In this document: positions 8,850-15,615 of the stretch, in pieces
Numbering within the stretch: position 1 is the first letter of the stretch
Layout: every line of letters starts with the position of its first letter
IMG/VR virus record: IMGVR_UViG_3300033148_003449
Coordinates: 1-40,860 of that record
Source of the DNA: a virus
Reading direction: 5' to 3' (one strand)
DNA length: 40,860 nt
Notes under the pieces: generated by a model
What the model was told of the DNA's origin: nothing
The model's database searches: none
The model's input: the letters and a program-made list of their open reading frames with translations, nothing else
Position numbers and translations under genes: made by a program

Positions 8850-9624
8850 TATCGCCGCCTCTAAATAATTGATTAAGACAAAAGACATCTTTAAAAAATG
8901 CAATACTCGCATGATTTTTTGTATATCCCATCATGGCCTTAATATTTGGTCTAAAACATTTTCCTCCATAGCCTTTTTTGCTATCCGGGCCCGGCACATT
9001 TGTGTGCTCTTTATTTATATATCCGGTTAATAAAGATAAATTTCTAACTTTGTTAAAATCAATCTTTTCATTTTCACATAATGAATTAATGATATTCCAA
9101 TAAGTAACTTTAACCGCGCCCGCGCAATTATGAGTAAACTTAGTCATTTCCGCCTCTTTATTTTTCACATAATGAATCTGTTTTTTATCGTCAAATATAT
9201 CTAAGGCCGTCTTGTAAATGTCGTATGACTCGGGACAATCCTCGGGAAATCCGACAATAATATCATTCTTGCACATATCGTCAAAGGCTCGACGCTCGGT
9301 TAAAAACTCCGGCATTGCTGAAATAATCTTATCATGCTTTTTTGATAGCATGTCACAAGTCCCCGGCGTTACGGTTGAGCGTATGAATATTTTAGCCCCT
9401 TGCGGACATCGTCTAATTGACTCATCTATAATGGATAAATCCTCTTTAAATTCCTTTATTGCAACCGGAACGGCTATAAATACCGCATCGCAATCATTAA
9501 AATCATCAAAGTAATTGCAACCGGGATCATAAATTTTAATCTCATGTTCTGTTTTCTCTTGGATCCATTGTTTTAATGCTCCCCCAACAACGCCAAGACC
9601 GCAAAAACCTATTTTTTTAATCAT
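8842..9624 (-). CDS. Short UDP-sugar dehydrogenase (UDP-glucose/UDP-GlcNAc 6-dehydrogenase family)
   Basis: This protein is likely to oxidise C6 of a nucleotide sugar to a uronic acid with NAD. The Rossmann motif is GFCGLGVVGG (residues 6-15), followed by IRSTVTPGT (81-89) and MPEFLTER (104-111). The catalytic cysteine is C223 in GYGGKCFRPN, where typical enzymes read GFGGSCFPKD. At 260 residues it lacks the C-terminal UDP-binding domain of the normal enzyme of about 400 residues, although the catalytic residues remain. It overlaps the epimerase gene as ATGA, so the two are made together, like the TviB/TviC or WbpO/WbpP pairs. It could be a working minimal enzyme or a decayed copy. Confidence 0.8.
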   Translation of the reverse strand: MIKKIGFCGLGVVGGALKQWIQEKTEHEIKIYDPGCNYFDDFNDCDAVFIAVPVAIKEFKEDLSIIDESIRRCPQGAKIFIRSTVTPGTCDMLSKKHDKIISAMPEFLTERRAFDDMCKNDIIVGFPEDCPESYDIYKTALDIFDDKKQIHYVKNKEAEMTKFTHNCAGAVKVTYWNIINSLCENEKIDFNKVRNLSLLTGYINKEHTNVPGPDSKKGYGGKCFRPNIKAMMGYTKNHASIAFFKDVFCLNQLFRGGDIE

Positions 9625-10580
9625 TTCTTTTTTTCCTTTTTAAAATGCTCTAAATATAGCTCTAAGCCGTTTTTGTAATTCACAATAGGCCTATAACCCA
9701 AAAGGTTTTGTGCTTTTCTTAAGTTTGCCCGGGCTTTTTTTATATCCCCTTGCCTCTCATCAACATAAATAATCTTACTTTTTGAGTCCATTATTTTAAG
9801 CATGTCATTGGCAAGCGTTGTTAATGTCGTTAATTTACTACAACCAACATTATAGAAAGTGTTTCTTGCATAGTTTTCCTTACTAATTGCGCAAAGAATA
9901 TTCGCATTAATTACATTTGTAATGTAAGTAAAATCCCTAGCCGTCTCGCCGTCGCCATATATATAGACATCTTGATCGTATTTCATAGCCTCGGCCCATT
10001 TTGGTATTACCGCCGCATAAGCCCCTTTTGGATCTTGTCTTGGACCAAACACATTGAAGTATCTAAGGCCGTAATATTTTAGGCCGTAGGTTTCTGACAT
10101 TGATTTAGCTTGTAATTCATTGATTGATTTAGACATTGCATAAGGGCTCTTTATTTTACCCTCTAGGCCCTCGGTCCTAATTGTTTTAGGCGTTTTGCCG
10201 TATACACTACTCGACGACGCAAAAACAATTTTCCCGGATTTAAACTCAACGCAAGCCTCTAATATTCTTTGAAACCCATCAACATTATTTTTAAACGTGG
10301 CCCGCGGATCTCCAAACGATCTAGGGACGGATCCTAATGCGGCTTGATGAAATACAACATCGAAATATTTAGCCCTTTTAAATATCCGCTCAACCGAAAT
10401 ATAATCAGATACATCTATTTGGATAAAATCAAAATTATCTAGTTTTCTAACTGAATCTATATTTCTTAATTTTCCGGTTAATAGACTATCAACGCCTATA
10501 ACTCTATGACCTTGTTTTGCGTAAAATTCGGCTAAATGTGACCCTATAAAGCCGCAACAACCTGTGATTAAAACATTCAT
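9621..10580 (-). CDS. NAD-dependent nucleotide-sugar epimerase (WbpP/TviC-like)
   Basis: This 319-residue extended short-chain dehydrogenase probably epimerises C4 of a UDP-sugar such as UDP-GlcNAc. It has TGCCGFIG (residues 6-13) for NAD, SSSSVYG (122-128), and the YxxxK pair Y147/K151 in SPYAMSK. The HQAALGSVPRS segment is typical of the UDP-N-acetylhexosamine 4-epimerases WbpP and TviC. The substrate is inferred from that and not certain. The ribosome region carries AAAAGATAGGGGG, the motif shared with other accessory genes. It is coupled by ATGA to the dehydrogenase. Confidence 0.88.
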   Translation of the reverse strand: MNVLITGCCGFIGSHLAEFYAKQGHRVIGVDSLLTGKLRNIDSVRKLDNFDFIQIDVSDYISVERIFKRAKYFDVVFHQAALGSVPRSFGDPRATFKNNVDGFQRILEACVEFKSGKIVFASSSSVYGKTPKTIRTEGLEGKIKSPYAMSKSINELQAKSMSETYGLKYYGLRYFNVFGPRQDPKGAYAAVIPKWAEAMKYDQDVYIYGDGETARDFTYITNVINANILCAISKENYARNTFYNVGCSKLTTLTTLANDMLKIMDSKSKIIYVDERQGDIKKARANLRKAQNLLGYRPIVNYKNGLELYLEHFKKEKKK

Positions 10581-10654
10581 TATTTCCCCCTATCTTTTGC
10601 CTTAAGCTATTAGGGGTTTAAGATTTTATCAATTAAAGAATTGATTTTGACGCA

Positions 10655-10945
10655 TTATTTAAAATTGATTTTAAAGTGTTTACATAGCTCATTAGCATAA
10701 TTTTCCACAATGATTTCATGTAAATCTTGATTTACTGCTTGCAATAATCCAACCTCAAATAATATGGCGTGACCTATTTCGTGCAAGATTGTTTGTATTA
10801 AAATGTCGCCTTTTAATGTGCCGTCATAATAAATGATCTTGTTTGCAAAATCACATCGGCCGTAAACATGGCCCATTTCTTGCGGCGTTAAATATTTAAA
10901 GCTATATTTCTCGCCCTTGATATTTATCGCCTTGCGGACTCTCAT
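10655..10945 (-). CDS. Small HEXXH zinc metallopeptidase
   Basis: This is a 96-residue protein with the zinc motif HEIGHAILFEVG (about residues 55-66) and a following Glu/Asn-rich helix ending in ENYANELCKHF. Small phage peptidases of this kind, related to ImmA/IrrE or SprT-like domains, are often found near replication or regulatory genes. The substrate is unknown; cleavage of a host or phage regulator is possible. Its start overlaps the stop of the metallophosphoesterase gene (ATGA), so the two are co-translated. Confidence 0.75.
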   Translation of the reverse strand: MRVRKAINIKGEKYSFKYLTPQEMGHVYGRCDFANKIIYYDGTLKGDILIQTILHEIGHAILFEVGLLQAVNQDLHEIIVENYANELCKHFKINFK

Positions 10946-12201
10946 CCGAAAACCTTATGCTTTATTTCCTTTTCATAATCTTTTTTATCGGTCTCACAAA
11001 AAATTGGCGTTCTGAAAATTTGACCTAATTTGGGATTGTTTATAAACAAGGCTTGTTGTGGCGGTTCATAAGGGAAATTCATTAAATTTGCCCATTCATC
11101 TAGGCCCTTAACTGATCCATTTACAATTAAATTATTAGTATGAATATATTGATGAAAGTGACCGCACATTAAAACATCAAAGGGCTTTTGTAGGGCCGTT
11201 TGTTTCTTTAATTTCTTATGCATTCCTAAGTATAAAGGGGTTAATATTCCGCTTATCCCGGCGCCGCCCCTAAATTGATCGCCATGTGTTAATAAAAAAG
11301 ATGTGTCATATATGTCAAATAAGGCGTCCGGGCCGTCGGGGATTTGAAAAGTAAAATCTTTATTGTTCATAAAATGCTTGGCTAAATATTGATAAATTAG
11401 CCATTCGTAATTATCGAAAATCTTATTCTTAGCCGTGGGCTTTTTATTCATCCGTCCGTGATTGCCCACGACGCAAACACAATGCACCTTCCCAAATTTA
11501 CCATGCAAAAATTCTAATCCCTGAATTAAGACCTCGGTCAATTTTAGTACACTACTTAAAATTGTAAATTCGTTAGTTTCTTTTAATTCATCATGAATAT
11601 TTCCGCTCAACATATCACCGCCAAGGGCGACAACAATCCCGTCATAAGTGGGATTTGAAACGAAATTATTCAATATATTATCGGTTGATTTAAAGGTTGT
11701 TTCAAGCCTCTTTATGGCAATTTCTCTAGTGTATTTATTAACAAAATTGATTTGAGCCGGATCAACATACTCGTCAAAATGAACATCGCTAATAAATAGA
11801 GTAGGGATGCCGGTTAATGAGTTTATTTGTTTTGATTTCTTACTTATCCATTTTGGGGACTTATCAAAGCTTGATCTATTGATTTCAGCTATTAGCTTTT
11901 TAAGCTTTAGACTTGTTAGGGCTTGCTTTTGGGCATGATCTAAATCAGATTTTAGGCTCTTGATCTCACTCTCAAGCCTAACCTCTTTTAACATTGTTTC
12001 CGGTTTCTTATCGGGTTTTGCTTCTTTTAATGCCCCTTGAGACCGATCAATTAAGCCGGACTTGCCGGCGCTCTTGAATTGGCTAACCCATGCAAAGATT
12101 GTTCGATCCGATACGCCGAATTTATTTGCGACGTTTTTAACCGTCGGATAGTCTTTTAGGTTGTTATAAACTTTCTTAAATTCTCTTAAATTTATAGCCA
12201 T
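10942..12201 (-). CDS. HTH-domain metallophosphoesterase fusion
   Basis: This is a 419-residue protein. Residues 1-60 form a transposase-like helix-turn-helix (TVKNVANKFGVSDRTIFAWVSQF). A coiled coil follows (about 70-105), then a calcineurin-like metallophosphoesterase with all metal motifs: SDVH (138-141), GGDM (194-197), GNHGR (246-250), HGDQ (306-309) and CGHFH (346-350). Related phosphoesterases include SbcD/Mre11-type nucleases and phosphodiesterases. The DNA-binding N-terminus suggests a nuclease acting at a specific DNA site. No clear ribosome site precedes the ATG, while CATTATACAAT just upstream may be a promoter -10. Confidence 0.82.
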   Translation of the reverse strand: MAINLREFKKVYNNLKDYPTVKNVANKFGVSDRTIFAWVSQFKSAGKSGLIDRSQGALKEAKPDKKPETMLKEVRLESEIKSLKSDLDHAQKQALTSLKLKKLIAEINRSSFDKSPKWISKKSKQINSLTGIPTLFISDVHFDEYVDPAQINFVNKYTREIAIKRLETTFKSTDNILNNFVSNPTYDGIVVALGGDMLSGNIHDELKETNEFTILSSVLKLTEVLIQGLEFLHGKFGKVHCVCVVGNHGRMNKKPTAKNKIFDNYEWLIYQYLAKHFMNNKDFTFQIPDGPDALFDIYDTSFLLTHGDQFRGGAGISGILTPLYLGMHKKLKKQTALQKPFDVLMCGHFHQYIHTNNLIVNGSVKGLDEWANLMNFPYEPPQQALFINNPKLGQIFRTPIFCETDKKDYEKEIKHKVFG

Positions 12202-12244
12202 GAAAAAATTGTATAATGTAAATTATTAAAAATATTGCATTTTC

Positions 12245-12610
12245 TTACATCCTAGACCGTTTAACTTTGCTCATAGCATCAATTATATTGCTTGCACCCA
12301 TAGAATCTAAAACTCTTTTAAGGCTTTGGTTGTTTCTTTTGATGTCTCTTTTTTTATGAAAACCCTTTGAATTTACGGGCTTTTTTATGTGGAAAAGGTT
12401 GTTGATATTGGGGAGAAAGTCGTCAATTGTGAATAGGTCTGAATAAGTACATTTTGAAGACATTAGGTCATTGACGCGCTTTATAATAAATTCGTCGGGC
12501 TCATTCTTAATTTTTGTCCAAACATCGTTTAAAAGTTGTTTGTTGGCCTTGTAAGGGCCGTATTTATCAATCAACTTTTTACAATGTTTAACATAAACAT
12601 CAAGTCTCAT
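12245..12610 (-). CDS. Hypothetical basic protein
   Basis: This 121-residue basic protein has a helical N-terminus (VYVKHCKKLIDKYGPYKANKQLL) and a Lys/Arg-rich C-terminal part (KKRDIKRNNQSLKRV). Its size, basicity and place before the HTH-phosphoesterase suggest nucleic-acid binding or a replication accessory role. This is inference only. No ribosome site is visible before the ATG at 12610; TATATT lies just in front, so it may be expressed from its own promoter with almost no leader. Confidence 0.55.
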   Translation of the reverse strand: MRLDVYVKHCKKLIDKYGPYKANKQLLNDVWTKIKNEPDEFIIKRVNDLMSSKCTYSDLFTIDDFLPNINNLFHIKKPVNSKGFHKKRDIKRNNQSLKRVLDSMGASNIIDAMSKVKRSRM

Positions 12611-12672
12611 GCTGATAATATACAGACTTTTTATATTTAATGCTATGTATTATTAAGAATTGCCGCATTGTA

Positions 12673-12771
12673 CTAATAACCAACGGGAATAAATAAAATA
12701 GCTAGGGCCATGATAAAAAGGCCACAAAGTATCGATAAAGCCAATATTAAGAATGCTTTTAAATAATCCAT
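12673..12771 (-). CDS. Tiny membrane protein, 32 residues
   Basis: This small frame starts at ATG 12771, overlapping the stop of the previous gene as TAATG, with GGGGGATTA as ribosome site. The product starts MDYLKAFLILALSILCGLFI and ends in AILFIPVGY. Nearly all of it is hydrophobic, as one or two membrane helices. The tight coupling to another membrane protein gene suggests a pair. Such pairs can act in lysis control or superinfection exclusion, but nothing here decides that. Confidence 0.55.
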   Translation of the reverse strand: MDYLKAFLILALSILCGLFIMALAILFIPVGY

Positions 12772-12956
12772 TAATCCCCCTTACAAACCAAATAGACGGC
12801 CTTTGTTGAGCCTGGTTTAAAATGTATGCAATTATCTTTTAAAATAATTTTAACCTTTTTAACGGGCGCCTTGTCTATCTCAATATGTCTTTGATTCTCA
12901 TTAATGACATCAAAGAAAAGCGCAAAGCTAAAAACAAAAACACCGAAAAATATCAT
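12771..12956 (-). CDS. Small single-pass membrane protein
   Basis: This 61-residue protein has an N-terminal hydrophobic helix (MIFFGVFVFSFALFFDVI), then a polar tail with two cysteines (NCIHFKPG and YLVCKGD) that could form a disulfide outside the membrane. A strong ribosome site (AAAGAGGGG) precedes the ATG. It is followed by the coupled 32-residue membrane protein. Function unknown. Confidence 0.6.
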   Translation of the reverse strand: MIFFGVFVFSFALFFDVINENQRHIEIDKAPVKKVKIILKDNCIHFKPGSTKAVYLVCKGD

Positions 12957-13010
12957 TTAATCCCCTCTTTTTTTGTACCGTAATACAATATTAGCCTGTT
13001 TAATCTATCC

Positions 13011-13035
13011 AACTACCGTGAAATCCTCGGTAGTT
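13011..13035. repeat. Inverted repeat, 8-base arms, 9-base spacer
   Basis: The arms AACTACCG (13011-13018) and CGGTAGTT (13028-13035) are perfect inverted repeats. The element lies in the 172-base gap between the 66-residue ORF and the membrane-protein pair. No T-run follows on either strand, so an operator or RNA-level element is more likely than a simple terminator. Confidence 0.55.
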
Positions 13036-13069
13036 CGTTTACAATTATTTTAAGCCTATGTTTATAATT

Positions 13070-13093
13070 ACTGTTCACTTTATAATGAACAGT
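13070..13093. promoter_or_regulatory. Inverted repeat around a TATAAT box, operator-like
   Basis: ACTGTTCA (13070-13077) and TGAACAGT (13086-13093) form a perfect dyad with an 8-base spacer. On the plus strand the spacer and the first base of the right arm read TATAAT at 13081-13086. A dyad over a -10 box is the usual form of a repressor site, but no gene lies close downstream on the plus strand. A hairpin in the leftward transcript, 36 bases after the stop of the 66-residue ORF, is the alternative. Confidence 0.4.
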
Positions 13094-13128
13094 GTAAAGC
13101 TAAAATTATGTGTAATAAGTTCATAGAG

Positions 13129-13329
13129 TTAGCCGTTTTTGTTAACTTCAAACCTGATATTAGGTTTATCAAATTCTTTAAAAATAAAGGCATCTTTAAA
13201 CCCTTCAATTTCAAATATTCCAAAGTAAATATCTAACCACTTACAAATCAACTTTATATTAGGACCGTTAATTATAAAATTTTTAATATCATTATCTTTT
13301 GAGTATTGTTGACCGTGTAATAAATCCAA
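13129..13329 (-). CDS. Hypothetical small protein
   Basis: This 66-residue protein starts at TTG 13329, with AGGGGATAT upstream at good spacing. It contains aromatic-rich stretches (ICKWLDIYFGIFEIEGF) but no known motif. It follows the methyltransferase gene by 20 bases. A 172-base intergenic gap with two inverted repeats lies downstream. Confidence 0.5.
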   Translation of the reverse strand: MDLLHGQQYSKDNDIKNFIINGPNIKLICKWLDIYFGIFEIEGFKDAFIFKEFDKPNIRFEVNKNG

Positions 13330-13349
13330 AATATCCCCTAATGTTTTGT

Positions 13350-13964
13350 TTAATTCGTTTGCTCAATAGTTACCTTTTTTTCAAATACCAAAAAATAAGA
13401 ATGAAACTTTCGGGCGTGTTTTTGGTTTTTATGGTTGTGGCCGATGATTCTGTTTTTAGCTAATAAAACAAACAAATCCTTAGTATAAAATCCTAATTTT
13501 TCCGCCTCATTAATTATATGAATATGGGATAAATATTGTTTGCCGCTGCTTACTGTATCTTGGCATTTAAAAATCAAATATCCTTTTGGTTTTATTATAC
13601 GGTAAAATTCGATTAAGCAAAGATCATACCATGCCCATAAATCCTTAATATATCTAAATGCCCCAAATCTCTGTGCAATTTTACCGCTAGGCTTGCCGGT
13701 GGTGTTCCCTACGATAAACGGGGGATCAAACATCATGCACTTAATAAAAGAATCTTGCAAAGGAAGGGCGGCCGCATCGGATTCTATAACGCCCTCTCTT
13801 TGGGGGAATAGATCATATTTATAATGAGGCTCTTTTATTAAGCCATCCTTATAAAAATTACCTTTTGAATATGTTGGATCTAATTCTATGTATCCGGTAT
13901 GCAGCGAAACTATGTCTTTGATAATTTCAATTTGATTGTATGATATTGTTTTAATTATATCCAT
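13350..13964 (-). CDS. DNA adenine-type methyltransferase (DPPF motif)
   Basis: This is a 204-residue class I methyltransferase. The DPPF motif (MMFDPPFIVGN, about residue 80) is the catalytic motif IV of amino-methyltransferases acting on DNA adenine N6 or cytosine N4. It is followed by YRIIKPKGYLIFKCQDT, the usual strand 5 region. The gene is short for a full restriction-modification enzyme and no partner nuclease is nearby, so it is an orphan enzyme. It probably marks phage DNA against host restriction. A strong ribosome site AAGGGGG precedes the ATG. Confidence 0.82.
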   Translation of the reverse strand: MDIIKTISYNQIEIIKDIVSLHTGYIELDPTYSKGNFYKDGLIKEPHYKYDLFPQREGVIESDAAALPLQDSFIKCMMFDPPFIVGNTTGKPSGKIAQRFGAFRYIKDLWAWYDLCLIEFYRIIKPKGYLIFKCQDTVSSGKQYLSHIHIINEAEKLGFYTKDLFVLLAKNRIIGHNHKNQKHARKFHSYFLVFEKKVTIEQTN

Positions 13965-13983
13965 ATTTAAACCCCCTTATAAT

Positions 13984-14358
13984 TCATTTGTAAACGCTCG
14001 TATGTCCGGCATGAATAAAATCATTCGATTTTTTACCCTTTAATGGTTCGATTGATAAAACGTCTAATTGGTCGGGCATACATAGGACGGGTTTTGATCT
14101 AATTGAATAGGCTATTAAATAGCACATTTTAGACTTTTCAACAATTAACCGGCCTTGAGAATATATTGAATTATATTCCGAATATCCGCATCTTTTCCAA
14201 CGCTTGCCACAAACAAAGCCAACGGAACCGATTGAGTATGACTTTTTTGTACGTCTCCAAATACGCCAAATCTTGCCAAATCTATTAGTTTTGGCAACGG
14301 TTAAGATTTGATTAATTCGTACGGTATCGCCTAATTTTAAATTGAGTTTATCAGTCAT
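13984..14358 (-). CDS. Hypothetical basic protein
   Basis: This 124-residue protein has a KOW/SH3-like opening (LNLKLGDTVRINQILTVAKTNRFGKIWRIWRRTKKSYSIG shows a GDTVRI start then a basic, Trp-rich stretch). A nucleic-acid-binding small barrel is possible but unproven. The ribosome region reads AAAAAGGATAGGTG, the motif shared with several accessory genes. It is the third leftward gene from the divergent region. Confidence 0.5.
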   Translation of the reverse strand: MTDKLNLKLGDTVRINQILTVAKTNRFGKIWRIWRRTKKSYSIGSVGFVCGKRWKRCGYSEYNSIYSQGRLIVEKSKMCYLIAYSIRSKPVLCMPDQLDVLSIEPLKGKKSNDFIHAGHTSVYK

Positions 14359-14410
14359 TTACACCTATCCTTTTTCTATGCTTATAATTAAAGCTCCCCT
14401 AAATCAAACA

Positions 14411-14551
14411 TTATTTAAGGTTGTAATGGAGTAAAAACATTACAATTAAGATATCCATTTCAACTAAATCAGGCTTAACCGCTGTAAAGTTGTAAATAAA
14501 TAGTAATGAGAAAAGACACATATTTATAGTATGACTTGTAAAATTTATCAT
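14411..14551 (-). CDS. Tiny hydrophobic protein, 46 residues
   Basis: The ATG at 14551 has an excellent ribosome site (AGGGGAGTTA) and begins 9 bases after the stop of the first leftward gene. The product has two hydrophobic stretches (NMCLFSLLFIYNFTAV and MDILIVMFLLHYNL). An inverted repeat lies inside it at 14421-14445. It may be a real small membrane protein, or the region may mainly be regulatory. Confidence 0.4.
   Translation of the reverse strand: MINFTSHTINMCLFSLLFIYNFTAVKPDLVEMDILIVMFLLHYNLK
14421..14445. repeat. Inverted repeat, 8-base arms, 9-base spacer
   Basis: TTGTAATG (14421-14428) and CATTACAA (14438-14445) are perfect inverted repeats. The arm and spacer lengths match the element at 13011-13035, although the arm sequences differ. 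It could be a regulatory hairpin between early genes. Confidence 0.5.
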
Positions 14552-14559
14552 TAACTCCC

Positions 14560-14880
14560 CTAATGGTTATTTTCTAAAGCCTCAATCCTATCATTAAGCA
14601 AAGAAAGTGTATTTAATATCATATCAAGCTTATTTTCTAAACTATCCTTATGTTTAATATTATTATTAATAGATTTATTTTCATTATATTTATTTAATTT
14701 ATTATAGTAATGCAAAACCCTTTTCTCTGAAATCTCTTGTCCTATTAATTCTTTCATCCAACCATTAATTAGAGGATATTTAACATTGAATACCTCAAGA
14801 CTTTTATTTGAAAACCCGCCTTTACTTGATTTAAATTTATTTATTAATGATTGATTAATGATTAATGTTTTATCATTCAT
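14560..14880 (-). CDS. Hypothetical early protein with C-terminal coiled coil
   Basis: This 106-residue protein is the first leftward gene after the divergent region, with a good ribosome site (AAAGAGGTG). The first half is globular (SNKSLEVFNVKYPLINGWMKEL). The end (LENKLDMILNTLSLLNDRIEALENN) has heptad spacing and should form a coiled coil. First-gene position and a dimerising tail would suit an early regulator, but no DNA-binding motif is clear. Confidence 0.55.
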   Translation of the reverse strand: MNDKTLIINQSLINKFKSSKGGFSNKSLEVFNVKYPLINGWMKELIGQEISEKRVLHYYNKLNKYNENKSINNNIKHKDSLENKLDMILNTLSLLNDRIEALENNH

Positions 14881-14959
14881 TTTGACACCTCTTTTTGTTT
14901 ACAACTAAATTCATTTAATAAAGTTTAATTCACATAAATATTAATTAACATCAAGGTTT

Positions 14960-14988
14960 TTGAACTCATTACACATCAATAATATATT
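14960..14988 (+). promoter_or_regulatory. Candidate sigma70-type promoter for the large RNA
   Basis: TTGAAC (14960-14965) and TATATT (14983-14988) are separated by exactly 17 bases. Transcription would start near 14995, at the left edge of a block full of paired segments. No start codon with an open frame follows, which fits a non-coding transcript. Confidence 0.55.
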
Positions 14989-14994
14989 GCCAAG

Positions 14995-15556
14995 GAAGGT
15001 TTTAGGAAGTCCCGCGGGACAAAGTACCCCATTAGCCCAACGCGTAAACATTGAGCTTTGACCTATGTTGGTCTGGGGATTCTTTGCGAAATATCTTGCC
15101 TAAGCAATGGTGTGAGGTTTTCGCGCGCTCTTGTTTTTTACTATTCAAGAGAGTTGTTAATTAAGGCTATTGCCTAGCAAATAGTATTGCTCCCCTTTAC
15201 GAATTAACAAATAGCTTTGTTTTTCCCTTAATTCTTTTTTCTCTTAAGGTTTACAGTCAAATAAGAATGCAATTAAACCCCTAGGGATAATCTGCACATT
15301 AAATCTTATTCGACCCATGCAACGCTACAATCTGCGTTTGTGGTTTAAAGGTCCCGCGGTACCACAAATAAAACTTATTCCCCGCCGTTGGGTTTTTCCC
15401 TACCGTTGTTATTTAATAACGAAATAAGTTTTTAATAATCTTAATTTTAAGTGTCGACAAGAACGGGAAACAAATGTATTCTTTTCCCGTTCCTATTGAC
15501 ACCTATCTTTAGAACACTATCCTAGGGCTCTTGATTTCTCAAGGGCCTTTTTTTAT
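14995..15556 (+). ncRNA. Large structured non-coding RNA, about 560 nt
   Basis: This gene-free stretch has a promoter at 14960-14988 and ends in a clear rho-independent terminator. It holds many perfect paired segments: CCCCA 15027-15031 with TGGGG 15074-15078, enclosing CCAAC/GTTGG; ACTATT 15139-15144 with AATAGT 15180-15185; GAATTAA 15201-15207 with TTAATTC 15228-15234; AATAAGA 15260-15266 with TCTTATT 15304-15310; TTTGTGGT 15337-15344 with ACCACAAA 15361-15368; AAAACTTATT 15370-15379 with AATAAGTTTT 15423-15432; and GAACGGGAAA 15461-15470 with TTTCCCGTTC 15483-15492. CCGCGGGAC at 15012-15020 can pair with the hairpin loop at 15351-15359. No long frame exists on either strand. Size, phage setting and ornate fold recall the ROOL and GOLLD RNAs. 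I cannot confirm membership; it does not look like tmRNA or RNase P RNA. Confidence 0.65.
15496..15523 (+). promoter_or_regulatory. Possible second promoter, TTGACA-16-TATCCT
   Basis: TTGACA (15496-15501) and TATCCT (15518-15523) are 16 bases apart. They resemble the promoter 61 bases further on (TTGACA, then TATCTA). Transcripts from here would run straight into the terminator hairpin, so it may be an accidental or ancestral duplicate. Confidence 0.3.
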
Positions 15557-15558
15557 TT
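15524..15558 (+). terminator. Rho-independent terminator of the large RNA
   Basis: GGCTCTTGA (15526-15534) pairs with TCAAGGGCC (15539-15547), with one G-T wobble and a TTTC loop, and is followed at once by seven T. This is a textbook terminator on the plus strand. With no gene upstream on that strand, it implies a non-coding transcript ending here. Confidence 0.85.
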
Positions 15559-15585
15559 GACACAAAGGCTAGATTTTAATATCTA
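15557..15585 (+). promoter_or_regulatory. Candidate promoter for the rightward operon
   Basis: A perfect TTGACA (15557-15562) follows the terminator T-run. With a 17-base spacer the -10 would be TATCTA (15580-15585), which is weak. It is placed about 30 bases before the ERF start codon and would drive the ERF-subtilase-HNH block. Confidence 0.5.
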
Positions 15586-15615
15586 GACATAAGGATAAAA
15601 AAGGATAGGTAAAAT

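Noticed and set aside
15461-15492. The GAACGGGAAA hairpin as a rho-independent terminator
   Set aside because: No T-run follows on either strand; it is better read as one helix of the large RNA.
15405-15510. A minus-strand GTG frame of about 29 codons preceded by AAAGATAGG inside the structured RNA region
   Set aside because: It is very short, begins with GTG, reads through the paired segments of the RNA and has no neighbour to be coupled to. Chance is more likely.
14995-15556. tmRNA, RNase P RNA or group I intron as the identity of the large RNA
   Set aside because: None of the expected signature segments (tRNA-like ends with CCA, RNase P conserved core, intron P/Q/R/S cores) could be found by eye, and no split gene flanks it.
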